From positions 62,001-126,000 of the forward strand of contig CABQIK010000001.1 of NCBI GenBank assembly GCA_902464275.1: a DNA stretch of 64,000 nt. The letters are read 5' to 3'. The notes beneath the pieces were generated by a model. That model did no database searches. It worked only from the letters and a program-made list of their open reading frames with translations, and was not told where the DNA came from. This DNA comes from an uncultured Alphaproteobacteria bacterium. GTDB taxonomy: Bacteria > Pseudomonadota > Alphaproteobacteria > RF32 > CAG-239. A program made the position numbers and the translations under genes. Shown here piece by piece: positions 24,156 to 33,404 of this stretch; the first letter of the stretch is position 1; the number at the start of each line of letters is the position of its first letter.

Positions 24156-25118
24156 TTATTTTCTGATTTTAGCAAGCCAACTTTGCACATTGCGATTATG
24201 CTCGTTTAGGCTGGTGGCAAAATTATGATCGCCGTCGCCGCTTGCCACAAAATATAAGTACGGCGTGTCTTCAGGATGCGCAGCTGCTTGCAGTGCCTGC
24301 AATCCGGCATTGCAAATCGGGGTTGGCGGCAAGCCCGCATATTTGTAGGTGTTATACGGACTGTCTATTGCTAAATCAGAACGTTTTAATGAGCGCCCCA
24401 AATCGGACTTGCCCGCAGTTATGGCGTATATAACCGTCGGGTCGGTTTGCAGTAACATACCTTTATTAAGCCGATTAATGAAAACAGAGGCTATTTTACC
24501 GCGTTCAGAAGTAACGGAAGTTTCTTTTTCAATGATTGAAGCCAAAGTCAACAATTCATCAGGCGAATTGAGCGGTAAATTTTCCGCGCGCCCGTTCCAT
24601 GCTTTTTCAAGCGCTTTTTGTAAAGCAGATTTAGCCTGCCTGATAACTTCATCACGCGATGCGTTTTTATGGAAAGTATAGGTTTCGGGTAGCATTTCAC
24701 CCTCTTTAACCGGCTCAGTAATTTCGCCGCTTAACATATCGTCATTTGCAATCAGTTTTAACATTTGCGCCGTGGTTAAGCCTTCCGGCAAAGTTAAGCG
24801 ATGCAAAACCACCTTTCCCGATGAAACTTTATCAAGCACGTCCATTAAAGACATTCCGGCAACCAGTTGATATTCACCGGCTTTTAAGCGGCGGTCATAG
24901 CCATGCAGTCTGGAGATAAACCTTACCCACAGCGGATACTTTACGACTCCTTCTTTTTGCAGATTTTTAGCCAAAGCCGTGATATTGCCGCCTTTAGGCA
25001 TTTCAACCACCACCGGTTCGGTTATCGGTAGCGGATTATCCGCCTGCCAAACAATATAGCTCGCCGGAATTTGCAGGGCAAACACCACCGCTAAAGTTTT
25101 ATATAAAATATCTTTCAT
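24156..25118 (-). CDS. mltG: endolytic murein transglycosylase MltG (YceG-like)
   Basis: MltG cuts nascent peptidoglycan strands and is thought to set their length. The 320-residue protein has an N-terminal membrane helix (about residues 8-25), a LysM-like/YceG N-domain and the catalytic domain. The catalytic Glu is in LASIIEKETSV; LLQTDPTVIYA and YNTYKYAGLPPTPICN are the other conserved blocks. GGAAG precedes the ATG at 25118; a TTG one codon upstream is also open. In many bacteria mltG follows fabF/acpP, but here it stands alone beside the ABC exporter. Confidence 0.95.
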   Translation of the reverse strand: MKDILYKTLAVVFALQIPASYIVWQADNPLPITEPVVVEMPKGGNITALAKNLQKEGVVKYPLWVRFISRLHGYDRRLKAGEYQLVAGMSLMDVLDKVSSGKVVLHRLTLPEGLTTAQMLKLIANDDMLSGEITEPVKEGEMLPETYTFHKNASRDEVIRQAKSALQKALEKAWNGRAENLPLNSPDELLTLASIIEKETSVTSERGKIASVFINRLNKGMLLQTDPTVIYAITAGKSDLGRSLKRSDLAIDSPYNTYKYAGLPPTPICNAGLQALQAAAHPEDTPYLYFVASGDGDHNFATSLNEHNRNVQSWLAKIRK

Positions 25119-25177
25119 CAATCTTCCTTATTTTTTAAGCAGATTACTTAAAAGCACAAGCATTGTCAAGTTTGTGC

Positions 25178-26266
25178 TTACAGCGTGGTTTTAAAACGTT
25201 TAACGGCCGCTATCCACACAACTAACCCGAATCCTAACATAACCGCCGCATGCTCGGCAAAATAGCTCCACCCCGCGCCTTTTAAGATAATGTTGCGCAC
25301 CAAATAGGTAAAGTGAGTAAGCGGATTTACTTTAGCCACATATTGCAAAACTTGCGGCATATTTTCAATCGGGAACAAAGCGCCGGAAAGCATCAAAGAT
25401 AAAAATAAAATTATCATCATACCAAGCATTGCCTGTTGTTGCGTTTTAGTATAGGTTGCAAGCCAAACCGCCATAGCGGTTGCCGGAAAACAAAAACTTA
25501 AAAATGACGCCATAAACATAACAAACGAACCCTTAAACGGTAAATCAAACAGCAAAATACCGATGCTTTGAATTAAAAATAAATTAATCAGAGCCACCAA
25601 AATGTACGGAAGAGTTTTGCCCAAAATAATATCGTATTTTGAAATCGGCGCCGAAATAAGGGTTTCAATCGTGCCGTTTTCTTTTTCACGCGTGATGGAA
25701 ACACAAGTTAAAGTCAGCATACACATCAGTACCAAAATAGCCAAAATGGCGGGAATAATAAAATGCTGCGTATCAAGCTGCGGATTAAACAAAATACGAG
25801 TTTTAAAGCTAATCGGGCGGCTTGCTGCAACGTGCATTTCTTCTTGCAAAACCTTGCTGACAATGCCTTGTAAATATGCCTCTATGCTTTGGGCTTTAAG
25901 CACATTGGTCGCGTCTATTAAAATTTGAATTTGTCCTTCGCCGCGGAGCAAACTTTTGGTTAAACCGCCTTCCGGCGCAATAACGGCAACGTCGGCCTTA
26001 CCCGATTGCACCGCCGCCACTGCGCTCTCTTGCATGGGCGCAACTTTAACAAACCAACCGGAGCCAAGTGCGTGGTCATAAATGCGGTTCATTACATAAT
26101 CATCGGTTTTAGTGTCTATCGCCATGTGCAAATTACGCGCCTCAACCGTTATGGCCTGACTTAACACCACCACTTGAATCATCGGAATAATCATAATAGC
26201 GGCAAGCATAACCGGATCCCGCAAGAGGGCGATAAGTTCTTTTTTTATAAAGCTCCACAATATCAT
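25178..26266 (-). CDS. ABC-2 type exporter permease, YbhR/YhhJ-like (second permease)
   Basis: A 362-residue inner-membrane protein with one N-terminal and about five C-terminal membrane helices and a large periplasmic loop between, the layout of ABC-2 exporter permeases. TREKENGTIETLISAPIS in the middle is the characteristic conserved coupling segment, and MLSGALFPIENMPQVLQYV is the conserved C-terminal block. It is the last gene of a five-gene operon (membrane fusion protein, two ATPases, two permeases), overlapping the other permease by 4 bp. Substrate unknown; relatives export drugs or cations. Confidence 0.9.
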   Translation of the reverse strand: MILWSFIKKELIALLRDPVMLAAIMIIPMIQVVVLSQAITVEARNLHMAIDTKTDDYVMNRIYDHALGSGWFVKVAPMQESAVAAVQSGKADVAVIAPEGGLTKSLLRGEGQIQILIDATNVLKAQSIEAYLQGIVSKVLQEEMHVAASRPISFKTRILFNPQLDTQHFIIPAILAILVLMCMLTLTCVSITREKENGTIETLISAPISKYDIILGKTLPYILVALINLFLIQSIGILLFDLPFKGSFVMFMASFLSFCFPATAMAVWLATYTKTQQQAMLGMMIILFLSLMLSGALFPIENMPQVLQYVAKVNPLTHFTYLVRNIILKGAGWSYFAEHAAVMLGFGLVVWIAAVKRFKTTL

Positions 26267-27384
26267 TCCAGTGTTCTCCTAAAACGCCAAATACAAGCGC
26301 TCATCAACACTGCCGCTTGTATGAAAAGCGCTGCAAACGGCACCCATAAATCAGCAAACGAACTGGCTTTTAAAAACTGGTCGCGCGAAATATCAATATA
26401 AAAACGCGCCGGAAAAATTGCCGAAACCCACTGAAACACCTCAGGCATATACTGAATCGGGAAGATAAAGCCGGAAAGCAACGCCGTCGGCAGCAATCCG
26501 ACAGCCGCGGCATACTGCACCGCAACCTGCTGTTCGTGGCTGATTACCGATATATACAGTCCAAGCGCCAAATAGTCAAAAATAAACAACAATGTGCCGG
26601 TAATTAAAATTGCATAGCTGCCGTTAAACGGAATCCCGAAAATTATGCGCGCCGCCAAATACACAATGATAAAGCCGCAAAAGCTTAAAACCGCATACGG
26701 CAGCAGTTTGCCGAACATAATTTCAAGCGAGGTAACCGGCGTTGAAAGCAGCATTTCCATTGAGCCCTGCTCCCATTCTTTGCAAATAGTGAGCGCGGTC
26801 AGCATAATTGCCACTAGCGCGATAATCACCGCGGTTATCCCCGGAATTGAAAACCAACGCGAGTTAAGCTCGGGGTTAAACATATAACGGGTTTTAAATT
26901 GCAGCAAATTACCGGCTTGCGGCGGTATGTCTTTAATTTTATATACGGCGTCGGTATTGATGGTGTTTAAATAATTGCTGATAGCGGAAATAGACGAGTT
27001 ATCGGCGCCGTCCAACAAAATTTGCACATTAGCGTCAGATTTTGCCACAAAATCTTTTTCAAAATGAGGCGGAATTATCAGCATGGCTTTAGCTTGCTCA
27101 GACACCACATCATTATACCCCTGCTCCGGAGTTTCCACCGCATACGGGCGAAAATAATCAGAGCTGCCGAAAGTTTCAATCAGTTTGCGGGAAGCCGGCG
27201 TGCGGTCATGGTCCATATAAGCCAGGTCAATAGACTGAATGTTAAACTCAATGGAGTTGCCCAAAATCAAAACAATTAAAAACGGCAGCAGCAACGCCAT
27301 CATTAAAGTAAACGGGTCACGAAAAATATGCTTAAATTCTTTGGTGAAAACGGCGCGGGCACGGCGATATGAAAAGTTTATCAT
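26263..27384 (-). CDS. ABC-2 type exporter permease, YbhS-like (first permease)
   Basis: A 373-residue permease with the same layout as its downstream partner, with which it should form a heterodimer. Recognisable blocks are FKHIFRDPFTLMMALLLPFL at the first helix, CKEWEQGSMEMLLSTPVTSL (coupling segment) and LLSGFIFPIQYMPEVFQWVS near the end. Start and stop overlaps of 4 bp (ATGA) on both sides show tight translational coupling within the exporter operon. Confidence 0.9.
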   Translation of the reverse strand: MINFSYRRARAVFTKEFKHIFRDPFTLMMALLLPFLIVLILGNSIEFNIQSIDLAYMDHDRTPASRKLIETFGSSDYFRPYAVETPEQGYNDVVSEQAKAMLIIPPHFEKDFVAKSDANVQILLDGADNSSISAISNYLNTINTDAVYKIKDIPPQAGNLLQFKTRYMFNPELNSRWFSIPGITAVIIALVAIMLTALTICKEWEQGSMEMLLSTPVTSLEIMFGKLLPYAVLSFCGFIIVYLAARIIFGIPFNGSYAILITGTLLFIFDYLALGLYISVISHEQQVAVQYAAAVGLLPTALLSGFIFPIQYMPEVFQWVSAIFPARFYIDISRDQFLKASSFADLWVPFAALFIQAAVLMSACIWRFRRTLE

Positions 27385-28292
27385 CGGCTTGCTCCTTCCA
27401 CCACGCGGATAAACACGTCTTCAAGCGACGGGTTTATTTTTTCAATCATAAAACTTTTTTTCAGTATTGGGAGCAAGCGGGCTTCGGCGGCGTCATCTTT
27501 GAAGACCGCGTGATAATGCTGCCCGTACGGCTCCCATACCGCAAAATCAGTGCGGTTTGGCAATTTGGCGCCAGAGCTGAGCGGCGTTAAATTATACATT
27601 TGTCTTGAAAATGTTTTGGCTTTAAGCTTAGCCGGCGAATCGTTTTCAATCAGCTCACCGGAGCGCATTAAGGCAATACGCCCGCAATTTTCAGCCTCGT
27701 CCATATAATGAGTGGTTACAAAAATGGTTTTGCCGGAATCGGCAAGCGCCCTAATCAGCTGCCAAAAGCGGAAGCGGGCAGAAGGCGCAACACCGGCAGT
27801 CGGCTCATCTAAAAACACAATTTTCGGATTATGTAAAAGCGCCTGACACAACGCAATTTCTTGTTTAACCCCGTCGGGCAAATCTTTGACCACTGTGGAA
27901 AGATTTTGCTTAAAATCAATAAAATCAAGCAATTTTTGGCGTTGCTGCTCATATTCATGCTTATTCAAACGGCGAATACCGGCGGCAAAATCCATATTTT
28001 CTTTGATTGAGAGGTCATCATAAAGCGTAAAGCGCTGTGACATATACCCGACTTTTTGCTTAATTAAATTTTCTTTGCCGGCAACAAATTTAACCCCGTC
28101 TATAAACACCTCGCCTTCCGATGCCGGCAAAAGCCCGCACAACACGCGAATCGTAGTGGTTTTTCCGGCGCCGTTAGCTCCCAAAAAGCCGAATATTTCA
28201 CCACTGCTCACAGCAAACGATATATTTTTAACCGCGTAAAAATCGCCGAACTTAACCGACAAATTACGCACATCTACAATCGGTTCGCTCAT
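27381..28292 (-). CDS. ABC exporter ATPase, second subunit with degenerate signature motif
   Basis: A 303-residue nucleotide-binding subunit. Walker A is GANGAGKTT, Walker B is KIVFLDEPTAG and the switch His is in VTTHYMDE. The usual LSGG signature is replaced by LPDGVKQE, so one of the two ATP sites formed with the partner ATPase may hydrolyse poorly. A C-terminal regulatory extension follows (about 220-303). In E. coli YbhF both ATPase halves are fused; here they are separate genes that overlap by 4 bp. Confidence 0.9.
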   Translation of the reverse strand: MSEPIVDVRNLSVKFGDFYAVKNISFAVSSGEIFGFLGANGAGKTTTIRVLCGLLPASEGEVFIDGVKFVAGKENLIKQKVGYMSQRFTLYDDLSIKENMDFAAGIRRLNKHEYEQQRQKLLDFIDFKQNLSTVVKDLPDGVKQEIALCQALLHNPKIVFLDEPTAGVAPSARFRFWQLIRALADSGKTIFVTTHYMDEAENCGRIALMRSGELIENDSPAKLKAKTFSRQMYNLTPLSSGAKLPNRTDFAVWEPYGQHYHAVFKDDAAEARLLPILKKSFMIEKINPSLEDVFIRVVEGASR

Positions 28293-29017
28293 TTAACGCC
28301 TCCGCGCCGTAAAAACAACTCGTCAAAGCCGGAAACACCCGCTTGATTTAACAATTCGCGCGGTTCGCCGCAGCCTAAAACGCTGCCCTGCTCCATCAAC
28401 ACCACTTCGCCGCAGCGCTCGGCCTCGTCCATATAAGCCGTGGTCATAATTACCAAAATGCCCTGCTCCACGGAAGTATGCAGCATTTCCCAAAATTCGC
28501 GGCGGCTTATCGGGTCAACGCCGTTGGTGGGCTCGTCTAACAGCATAACTTCAGGAGAACGCAGCAACGCGCACATTAAGCCTAATTTTTTATACATACC
28601 GCCGGAGAGTTTGCCGGCCGGACGATCTAAAAACTTATCAAGCCGCGTCATTTGCAAAAGTTCTTCTTTTTTGCGTTTGTAAACATCAGGGGCAATAGAA
28701 TATAAATCTTTAAAAAACGCGAGGTGCTCTTCAACCGATAAATCGGCATACAAACTTTGAGTTTGCGGCATATACGCCGTTTGCTCGCGAAACTTTTCAG
28801 CTGTGAGGTTGTTTCCGTCATTTACATATAAAACATTTCCAGAATCGGCGCTCATTAAACCAAGCATAATGCGGAACAATGTAGTTTTTCCGGCGCCGGC
28901 CGGACCGATAATGCCGTAAAGTTTGCCGGTCGCAAAGTTCATGGAAACATTTTTCAGCGCCTGAACAGCGCCAAAATTTTTGCTTAATCCATCAACTTTG
29001 ATACCGATTTTACTCAT
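28289..29017 (-). CDS. ABC exporter ATPase, first subunit
   Basis: A 242-residue ATPase with intact motifs: Walker A GPAGAGKTT, signature LSGGMYKKLG, Walker B VMLLDEPTNGVDP and switch TTAYMDE (Tyr where His is common). With its LPDG-bearing partner it should power the YbhFSR-like exporter. The start overlaps the stop of the membrane fusion gene by 8 bp, and the stop overlaps the next ATPase by 4 bp. Confidence 0.9.
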   Translation of the reverse strand: MSKIGIKVDGLSKNFGAVQALKNVSMNFATGKLYGIIGPAGAGKTTLFRIMLGLMSADSGNVLYVNDGNNLTAEKFREQTAYMPQTQSLYADLSVEEHLAFFKDLYSIAPDVYKRKKEELLQMTRLDKFLDRPAGKLSGGMYKKLGLMCALLRSPEVMLLDEPTNGVDPISRREFWEMLHTSVEQGILVIMTTAYMDEAERCGEVVLMEQGSVLGCGEPRELLNQAGVSGFDELFLRRGGVK

Positions 29018-29744
29018 TATTTAAGGAGCTTTCCAAAGTCATACCTGATTTTAAGGTTAAATCAGCGTTTTCAAACTGAACTTTAACGCCGTAAACCAAA
29101 CGCGTCCGCTCATCGCGGGTTTGCACATTTTTAGGCGTAAACTCCGCCTCTTCGCTGATTTTGATAATGCGTCCGATAAATTTGCGGTTATTGTCTTCAG
29201 GTAAAACCGCCGTAATTTTTTGCCCGACTTTGAGGCGGTAAATTTCATTGTGAGGAACGTAAAAATAAGCCCACACGTCATACGGATTAACAACCGAAAC
29301 AATGCTCTCGCCGGCGGCGGCAATCTCGCCGATTTCTTTGTATTTGGTAATGACAATACCATTTAACGGCGCTTTAATATGGCACCACTCCAGTTTTAAA
29401 TCATTATCGCGTTTGTTGCGCTCGGCAACATCATAATCCGCCTGCGAAACGTGGCCTTTTTTAACCAATGCGGCGGCGCGCTCAAAATCATTGTCAATCT
29501 GGCGAGCCAAAACTTTATAAGTATCGCAGCTTAATTCGGCAATTTCCTGCCCCGCTTTAACTTCATCGCCTTCATAAACCGGCAACGAAACAATATCGGA
29601 GGTAACCTTTGAAGCAACATACACTTTGGTGGTTTCAAGCGTGGCGGCATACAGAAAAGGTTTTTCAAACATCAGCTTGCGCACGCCGACCGCGGCAATT
29701 ATCGCCAACCCAAAACACAATATAGCCACTGTTTTTTTATTCAT
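29010..29744 (-). CDS. HlyD-family membrane fusion protein of the ABC exporter (YbhG-like)
   Basis: A 244-residue periplasmic adaptor, first gene of the exporter operon. One N-terminal membrane helix (about residues 7-24) is followed by a barrel-sandwich/lipoyl half (VYEGDEVKAGQEIAELSCDT), a very short helical hairpin (about 80-115) and the second half (APLNGIVITKYKEIGEIAAAG). The short hairpin differs from long-hairpin MFPs such as AcrA, so contact with an outer-membrane channel may need another protein. No TolC gene is in the window. Confidence 0.88.
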   Translation of the reverse strand: MNKKTVAILCFGLAIIAAVGVRKLMFEKPFLYAATLETTKVYVASKVTSDIVSLPVYEGDEVKAGQEIAELSCDTYKVLARQIDNDFERAAALVKKGHVSQADYDVAERNKRDNDLKLEWCHIKAPLNGIVITKYKEIGEIAAAGESIVSVVNPYDVWAYFYVPHNEIYRLKVGQKITAVLPEDNNRKFIGRIIKISEEAEFTPKNVQTRDERTRLVYGVKVQFENADLTLKSGMTLESSLNNE

Positions 29745-29831
29745 AATTGTTCTCCACTAATCCGTTTTGTTCAAAATAATAGCGCTTTGGTAAATTTTTT
29801 ACAAACAGAATCGCTTTACATACCCAAATAT

Positions 29832-29861
29832 ACAAAAAAAGCTCCGGCGAATCGGAGCTTT
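29832..29861 (-). terminator. intrinsic terminator of the slyB-like gene
   Basis: On the minus strand a 9-bp stem (AAAGCTCCG / CGGAGCTTT) with a 6-nt loop is followed by a T7 run, just after the stop at 29881. Confidence 0.88.
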
Positions 29862-29880
29862 CGGTAATATAAGCAACTTA

Positions 29881-30327
29881 TTAATAAGCTATTAAACGGG
29901 CAGGATTGCCGTATAACAGCAAGCATCTTTGTCCGGGGCTTAATAAGGTGCTAGTGCCTTGAGTAATGGTCATAACCTGACCGTTGTTTAACTCAACCAC
30001 ATATTCATATCCGCTTTGCGATGACAACGCGCCCTGCGCCGCATCACCGGCCATTCCGCCCAAAACCGCGCCGCCTAAGCCGCCAAGCAAGTGCGCCGTG
30101 CTGCCGTGGCCGATTGAATATCCGGCAATACCGCCGGCAGCGCCGCCGATAAGCGTGCCTAATTCATTATCGGTTTTAACCTTAACCGGACGAACGGTAA
30201 TTACGCGGCATTGCGCGGCAGAATTAGCCTGCCCGACCGAACTGGTACCATATTGGTCAGACTGAATATCAGCCTGACAAGCGGCAAGCAGAGCAAGAGG
30301 GGTTAAAAGGGTTAAAAGTTTTTTCAT
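29881..30327 (-). CDS. slyB: SlyB-like glycine-zipper outer-membrane lipoprotein
   Basis: A 148-residue lipoprotein: the signal peptide ends LLAAC with Cys17. A glycine-zipper stretch follows at about 58-95 (LIGGAAGGIAGYSIG and LLGGLGGAVLGGMAGD), the 2TM glycine-zipper pattern of SlyB/17-kDa antigen proteins. The C-terminal strand part reads YEYVVELNNGQVMTITQ. The ATG at 30327 follows GAGGAG; a start 15 bp upstream is open but lies within the ribosome site region. SlyB-type proteins stabilise the envelope. Promoter and terminator are both visible, so it is monocistronic. Confidence 0.88.
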   Translation of the reverse strand: MKKLLTLLTPLALLAACQADIQSDQYGTSSVGQANSAAQCRVITVRPVKVKTDNELGTLIGGAAGGIAGYSIGHGSTAHLLGGLGGAVLGGMAGDAAQGALSSQSGYEYVVELNNGQVMTITQGTSTLLSPGQRCLLLYGNPARLIAY

Positions 30328-30357
30328 TATGTTTCTCCTCATAAGTTTCTGGTATAT

Positions 30358-30386
30358 AATTTATTACCGATAAATTTTATTGTCAA
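30358..30386 (-). promoter_or_regulatory. candidate promoter of the slyB-like gene
   Basis: On the minus strand a perfect TTGACA (complement of 30381-30386) is followed after 17 bp by TAAATT (complement of 30358-30363). Confidence 0.6.
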
Positions 30387-30389
30387 TGC

Positions 30390-30418
30390 TAGACAATTAA
30401 AGTTTGTTGTTGTATAGT
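30390..30418 (+). promoter_or_regulatory. candidate promoter of asnS
   Basis: TAGACA at 30390-30395 and TATAGT at 30413-30418 are 17 bp apart. It is back to back with the slyB promoter, with only 3 bp between the two -35 boxes. Confidence 0.55.
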
Positions 30419-30472
30419 GCGAAAAGTTTTGTAAAAATGTTCAAAAATCACATTAATTTGAGGGAAATAAAT

Positions 30473-31861
30473 ATGTTGAAAAGAACTAAAATTGCTGCTT
30501 TGTTGGCCTCAGACGCCCCGCAGAAACAAGTTTTGCTTAAAGGCTGGGTACGCACCCGCCGCGATGCCAAAGATTTTTCGTTTGTGGAAGTAAATGACGG
30601 CTCATGCCTTAAAAATATGCAGGTTATTGCCAATAGTACCCTCAAAAATTATGAGGAAATTAAAAAATTATCCACAGGTTCGTCGGTTGCCGTTACCGGC
30701 GCATTGACCGAATCTAAAGGCGGCAGCCAAAAATTTGAAGTTGTTGCCGACAATATTGAAATTTACAGTCTGGCGCCTGATGATTATCCGCTGCAAAAGA
30801 AAAAGCACTCTGACGAATATTTGCGCACCATTGCCCATTTGCGTCCGCGCACCAACAAATACGGCGCCGCTTTCCGCGTTCGCTCAGAGCTTTCGTACGC
30901 CATTCATAAATTTTTCCATGAGCGTGGCTTCAGATATGTCCACACCCCGATTATTACCGGTTCAGACTGCGAGGGCGCCGGCGAAATGTTTCAGGTTACC
31001 ACTTTGGATTTGAACAATCTGCCGAAAACTCCTGATGGAAAAGTTGATTACAGCAAAGACTTTTTCGGCAAAGAAGCGCATTTAACCGTTTCAGGTCAGC
31101 TTAACGGTGAAATGTACGCCACCGCGTTGGGCGATATTTACACCTTCGGACCCACTTTCAGAGCTGAAAACTCAAACACTCCGCGCCATGCCGCCGAATT
31201 TTGGATGATTGAGCCGGAAATGGCTTTTGCCGATATTCATGATGATATGGATTTGGCCGAAGACATGGTTCGCTATTGCGTTAAACACATTATGGAAAAC
31301 TGCGCCGAAGATTTGGAGTTGTTTGAAAAATTTGTTGACCCGACCTTAAAACAAACGCTTGAAAACATTGCGCACAACAGTTTTGCCCGCATTACCTACA
31401 CCGAAGCGATTGAAATTATGCAAAAATCCGGCCGCAAGTTTGAATACAAACCGGAATACGGCATTGATATGCAAACCGAGCATGAGCGCTTTTTGGCGGA
31501 AGAATACTTCAAAAAACCGGTTATCGTCCGCGATTACCCGAAAGAAATTAAAGCCTTTTACATGCGCTTGAACGATGACGGCAAAACAGTTGCCGCCATG
31601 GACGTTTTGGTTCCGAGAATCGGCGAATTAATCGGCGGTTCGCAGCGTGAAGAGCGCTATGACGTGTTAGTCAATAAAATTAAAGAAAACGGTATGCGTC
31701 TTGAAGATTACAGTTGGTATTTAGACTCACGCAAATACGGCTCAGTACCTCACGCCGGTTTCGGTTTAGGCTTTGAGCGTATGATGATGTTGGTTACCGG
31801 CATTGCCAACATTCGCGATGTTTTGCCGTTCCCGCGCACTCCGAACTCAGTAAACTTTTAA
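30473..31861 (+). CDS. asnS: asparaginyl-tRNA synthetase
   Basis: A class IIb aminoacyl-tRNA synthetase charging tRNA-Asn. The 462-residue protein has the N-terminal OB-fold (KGWVRTRRDAKDFSFVEVND), class II motif 2 (FRAENSNTPRHAAEFWMIEPE) and motif 3 (GFGLGFERMMMLVTG). The tail RDVLPFPRTPNSVNF is diagnostic of AsnRS. The ATG at 30473 follows GAGGG; in-frame starts back to 30404 lie before the ribosome site. Presence of asnS implies direct charging rather than sole dependence on transamidation. Confidence 0.97.
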   Translation: MLKRTKIAALLASDAPQKQVLLKGWVRTRRDAKDFSFVEVNDGSCLKNMQVIANSTLKNYEEIKKLSTGSSVAVTGALTESKGGSQKFEVVADNIEIYSLAPDDYPLQKKKHSDEYLRTIAHLRPRTNKYGAAFRVRSELSYAIHKFFHERGFRYVHTPIITGSDCEGAGEMFQVTTLDLNNLPKTPDGKVDYSKDFFGKEAHLTVSGQLNGEMYATALGDIYTFGPTFRAENSNTPRHAAEFWMIEPEMAFADIHDDMDLAEDMVRYCVKHIMENCAEDLELFEKFVDPTLKQTLENIAHNSFARITYTEAIEIMQKSGRKFEYKPEYGIDMQTEHERFLAEEYFKKPVIVRDYPKEIKAFYMRLNDDGKTVAAMDVLVPRIGELIGGSQREERYDVLVNKIKENGMRLEDYSWYLDSRKYGSVPHAGFGLGFERMMMLVTGIANIRDVLPFPRTPNSVNF

Positions 31862-31870
31862 GGAATTAAG

Positions 31871-32434
31871 ATGGTGCATAAAATCGGTATTTCTGCAGTT
31901 GCCGCCTTGTTTGTTATCAGCTTCAGCGTTTGCGCCAAAGCTGAAACGGATATGGTTGCAAACGGCTTAAATGCCGATTTAACACCGCTTGCGAGCGAGC
32001 AGAATTCTGAATTTTATCATGCGGATGAAGATTTAGGCAAAGTTAAGCTGCCGGAAAAACCGGAGTGTTCATCGCCTGAGCTGTATGCAAAAGTTATGCA
32101 AAAGGTTAAAGAGTTTGCCGTAACTTTACGCGCTGACACAACTTTAACCAAACGCAACAAGGCATTAATTTCAGCCAACATTGACGGTTTTCATCAGGTT
32201 GAGGCGCAAAATTTTATGCCCGAGCAGGATTTGAACACCGCCAACGCTTTGGTTATGATTAAAATTAATGATAAAATTGCCGAAAATGATATTATGCTTT
32301 GCAGGCAAAACCGCAATGTTGCGCAGCCGGTATATTTAATTATTTATCCGTATGCCGACAATTATCGGGTTTACGTTATCAATTTGGATAAAAACAGCTC
32401 TGATTACAGAGATGTAACTTTTATCTTTCCGTAA
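31871..32434 (+). CDS. secreted hypothetical protein, 187 aa
   Basis: I do not recognise a family. Residues 1-24 form a clear signal peptide (ISAVAALFVISFSVCAKAE), so the mature protein is periplasmic or secreted. It has only two cysteines in the mature part, near PECSSPE and MLCRQN, which could form one disulfide. The C-terminus is strand-rich (PVYLIIYPYADNYRVYVINL). It starts 9 bp after asnS with an AAGGAA ribosome site and no terminator between, so it probably shares the asnS transcript. Confidence 0.7.
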   Translation: MVHKIGISAVAALFVISFSVCAKAETDMVANGLNADLTPLASEQNSEFYHADEDLGKVKLPEKPECSSPELYAKVMQKVKEFAVTLRADTTLTKRNKALISANIDGFHQVEAQNFMPEQDLNTANALVMIKINDKIAENDIMLCRQNRNVAQPVYLIIYPYADNYRVYVINLDKNSSDYRDVTFIFP

Positions 32435-32437
32435 AAC

Positions 32438-32466
32438 TTGATTTTTAAATTTTTTTTATCTAGATT
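32438..32466 (+). promoter_or_regulatory. candidate promoter for rpoH
   Basis: TTGATT at 32438-32443 and TAGATT at 32461-32466 are 17 bp apart, 32 bp before the chosen rpoH start. I see no heat-shock-type -35 (CTTGAAA). Confidence 0.4.
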
Positions 32467-32498
32467 AACTCTGTTTGAAACAATTTTTTAATAAAAAT

Positions 32499-33404
32499 AT
32501 GAGCGAAAACAAAAATCTTATAGTCGTTGACAATAAAGCCAATTTACCTGCCGTCATCAGTGACAGTGGGCTATACTCGTATTTGGAACAAATTAAAAAA
32601 TTTCCGGTTTTAAGCGAGCAGGAAGAAGCCTCTTTAATCCATGATTTTAAGGCCAACGGCAACTTAAAATCGGCGCAAAAACTGATTACATCGCATTTGC
32701 GGTTAGCGGCCAAAATTGCCCTCACCTACCGCCGATACGGCTTGCCGATGGCGGATATTATTTCAGAGGCTAATATCGGCTTAATGCAGGCGGTTAAAAA
32801 ATTTGACGAAGAAAAAAAAGTTCGGCTTTCAACATACGCCATTTGGTGGATTAAAGCCGCAATTCATGACTACATTTTGCGCTCATGGTCGCTTGTGAAA
32901 ATCGGCACCGTCGCCGCGCAAAAAAAGCTGTTTTATAATTTAGGCAAAATTAAAGCGCGTTTAGGCTTATATGAAAACAAAGAGCTTGAGCCGCAAGTGG
33001 TTAAAAATATTGCCAAAGAATTGGTGGTTGATGAGCAAGATGTGGTGGAAATGAATCGGCGAATCGGCGGCGACACCTCATTAAACGTTGCCGTGCATAA
33101 TGATTCTGACGATGAAAACAAAGAGCGGATTGATATGCTTGCCGATGCTTCGCAAAATATTGAAAACCGCGTTGCCAACAAGCAGGAAGCCGAGTATAAG
33201 CGTAAAATTTTGCAAGAGTGTTTGGCTAAATTAAATGACCGCGAGCAATTTATCGTTAAAAACCGTATGCTTAGCGAAAATCCGGCTACGCTTGATGAAA
33301 TCGGGGCTAAATTTAACATCAGCCGCGAAAGAGTACGTCAAATTGAAAAACGCGCGTTTGAAAAACTTTCGGCGGAAGTAAAAGCTAAAATGGCGGCAGA
33401 ATGA
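32499..33404 (+). CDS. rpoH: RNA polymerase sigma factor RpoH (sigma-32)
   Basis: The heat-shock sigma factor. Region 2 is seen as LRLAAKIALTYRRYGLPMAD and STYAIWWIKAAIHDYILRS. The RpoH box QKKLFYNLGK follows directly and separates it from other sigma factors. Region 4 ends with IGAKFNISRERVRQIEKRA. The ATG at 32499 (MSENKNL, 301 aa) is the likely start; a TTG at 32475 is open. Neither has a good ribosome site, and the leader is very A+T-rich, so translation may be regulated. It overlaps prmC by 4 bp, an unusual pairing. Confidence 0.94.
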   Translation: MSENKNLIVVDNKANLPAVISDSGLYSYLEQIKKFPVLSEQEEASLIHDFKANGNLKSAQKLITSHLRLAAKIALTYRRYGLPMADIISEANIGLMQAVKKFDEEKKVRLSTYAIWWIKAAIHDYILRSWSLVKIGTVAAQKKLFYNLGKIKARLGLYENKELEPQVVKNIAKELVVDEQDVVEMNRRIGGDTSLNVAVHNDSDDENKERIDMLADASQNIENRVANKQEAEYKRKILQECLAKLNDREQFIVKNRMLSENPATLDEIGAKFNISRERVRQIEKRAFEKLSAEVKAKMAAE

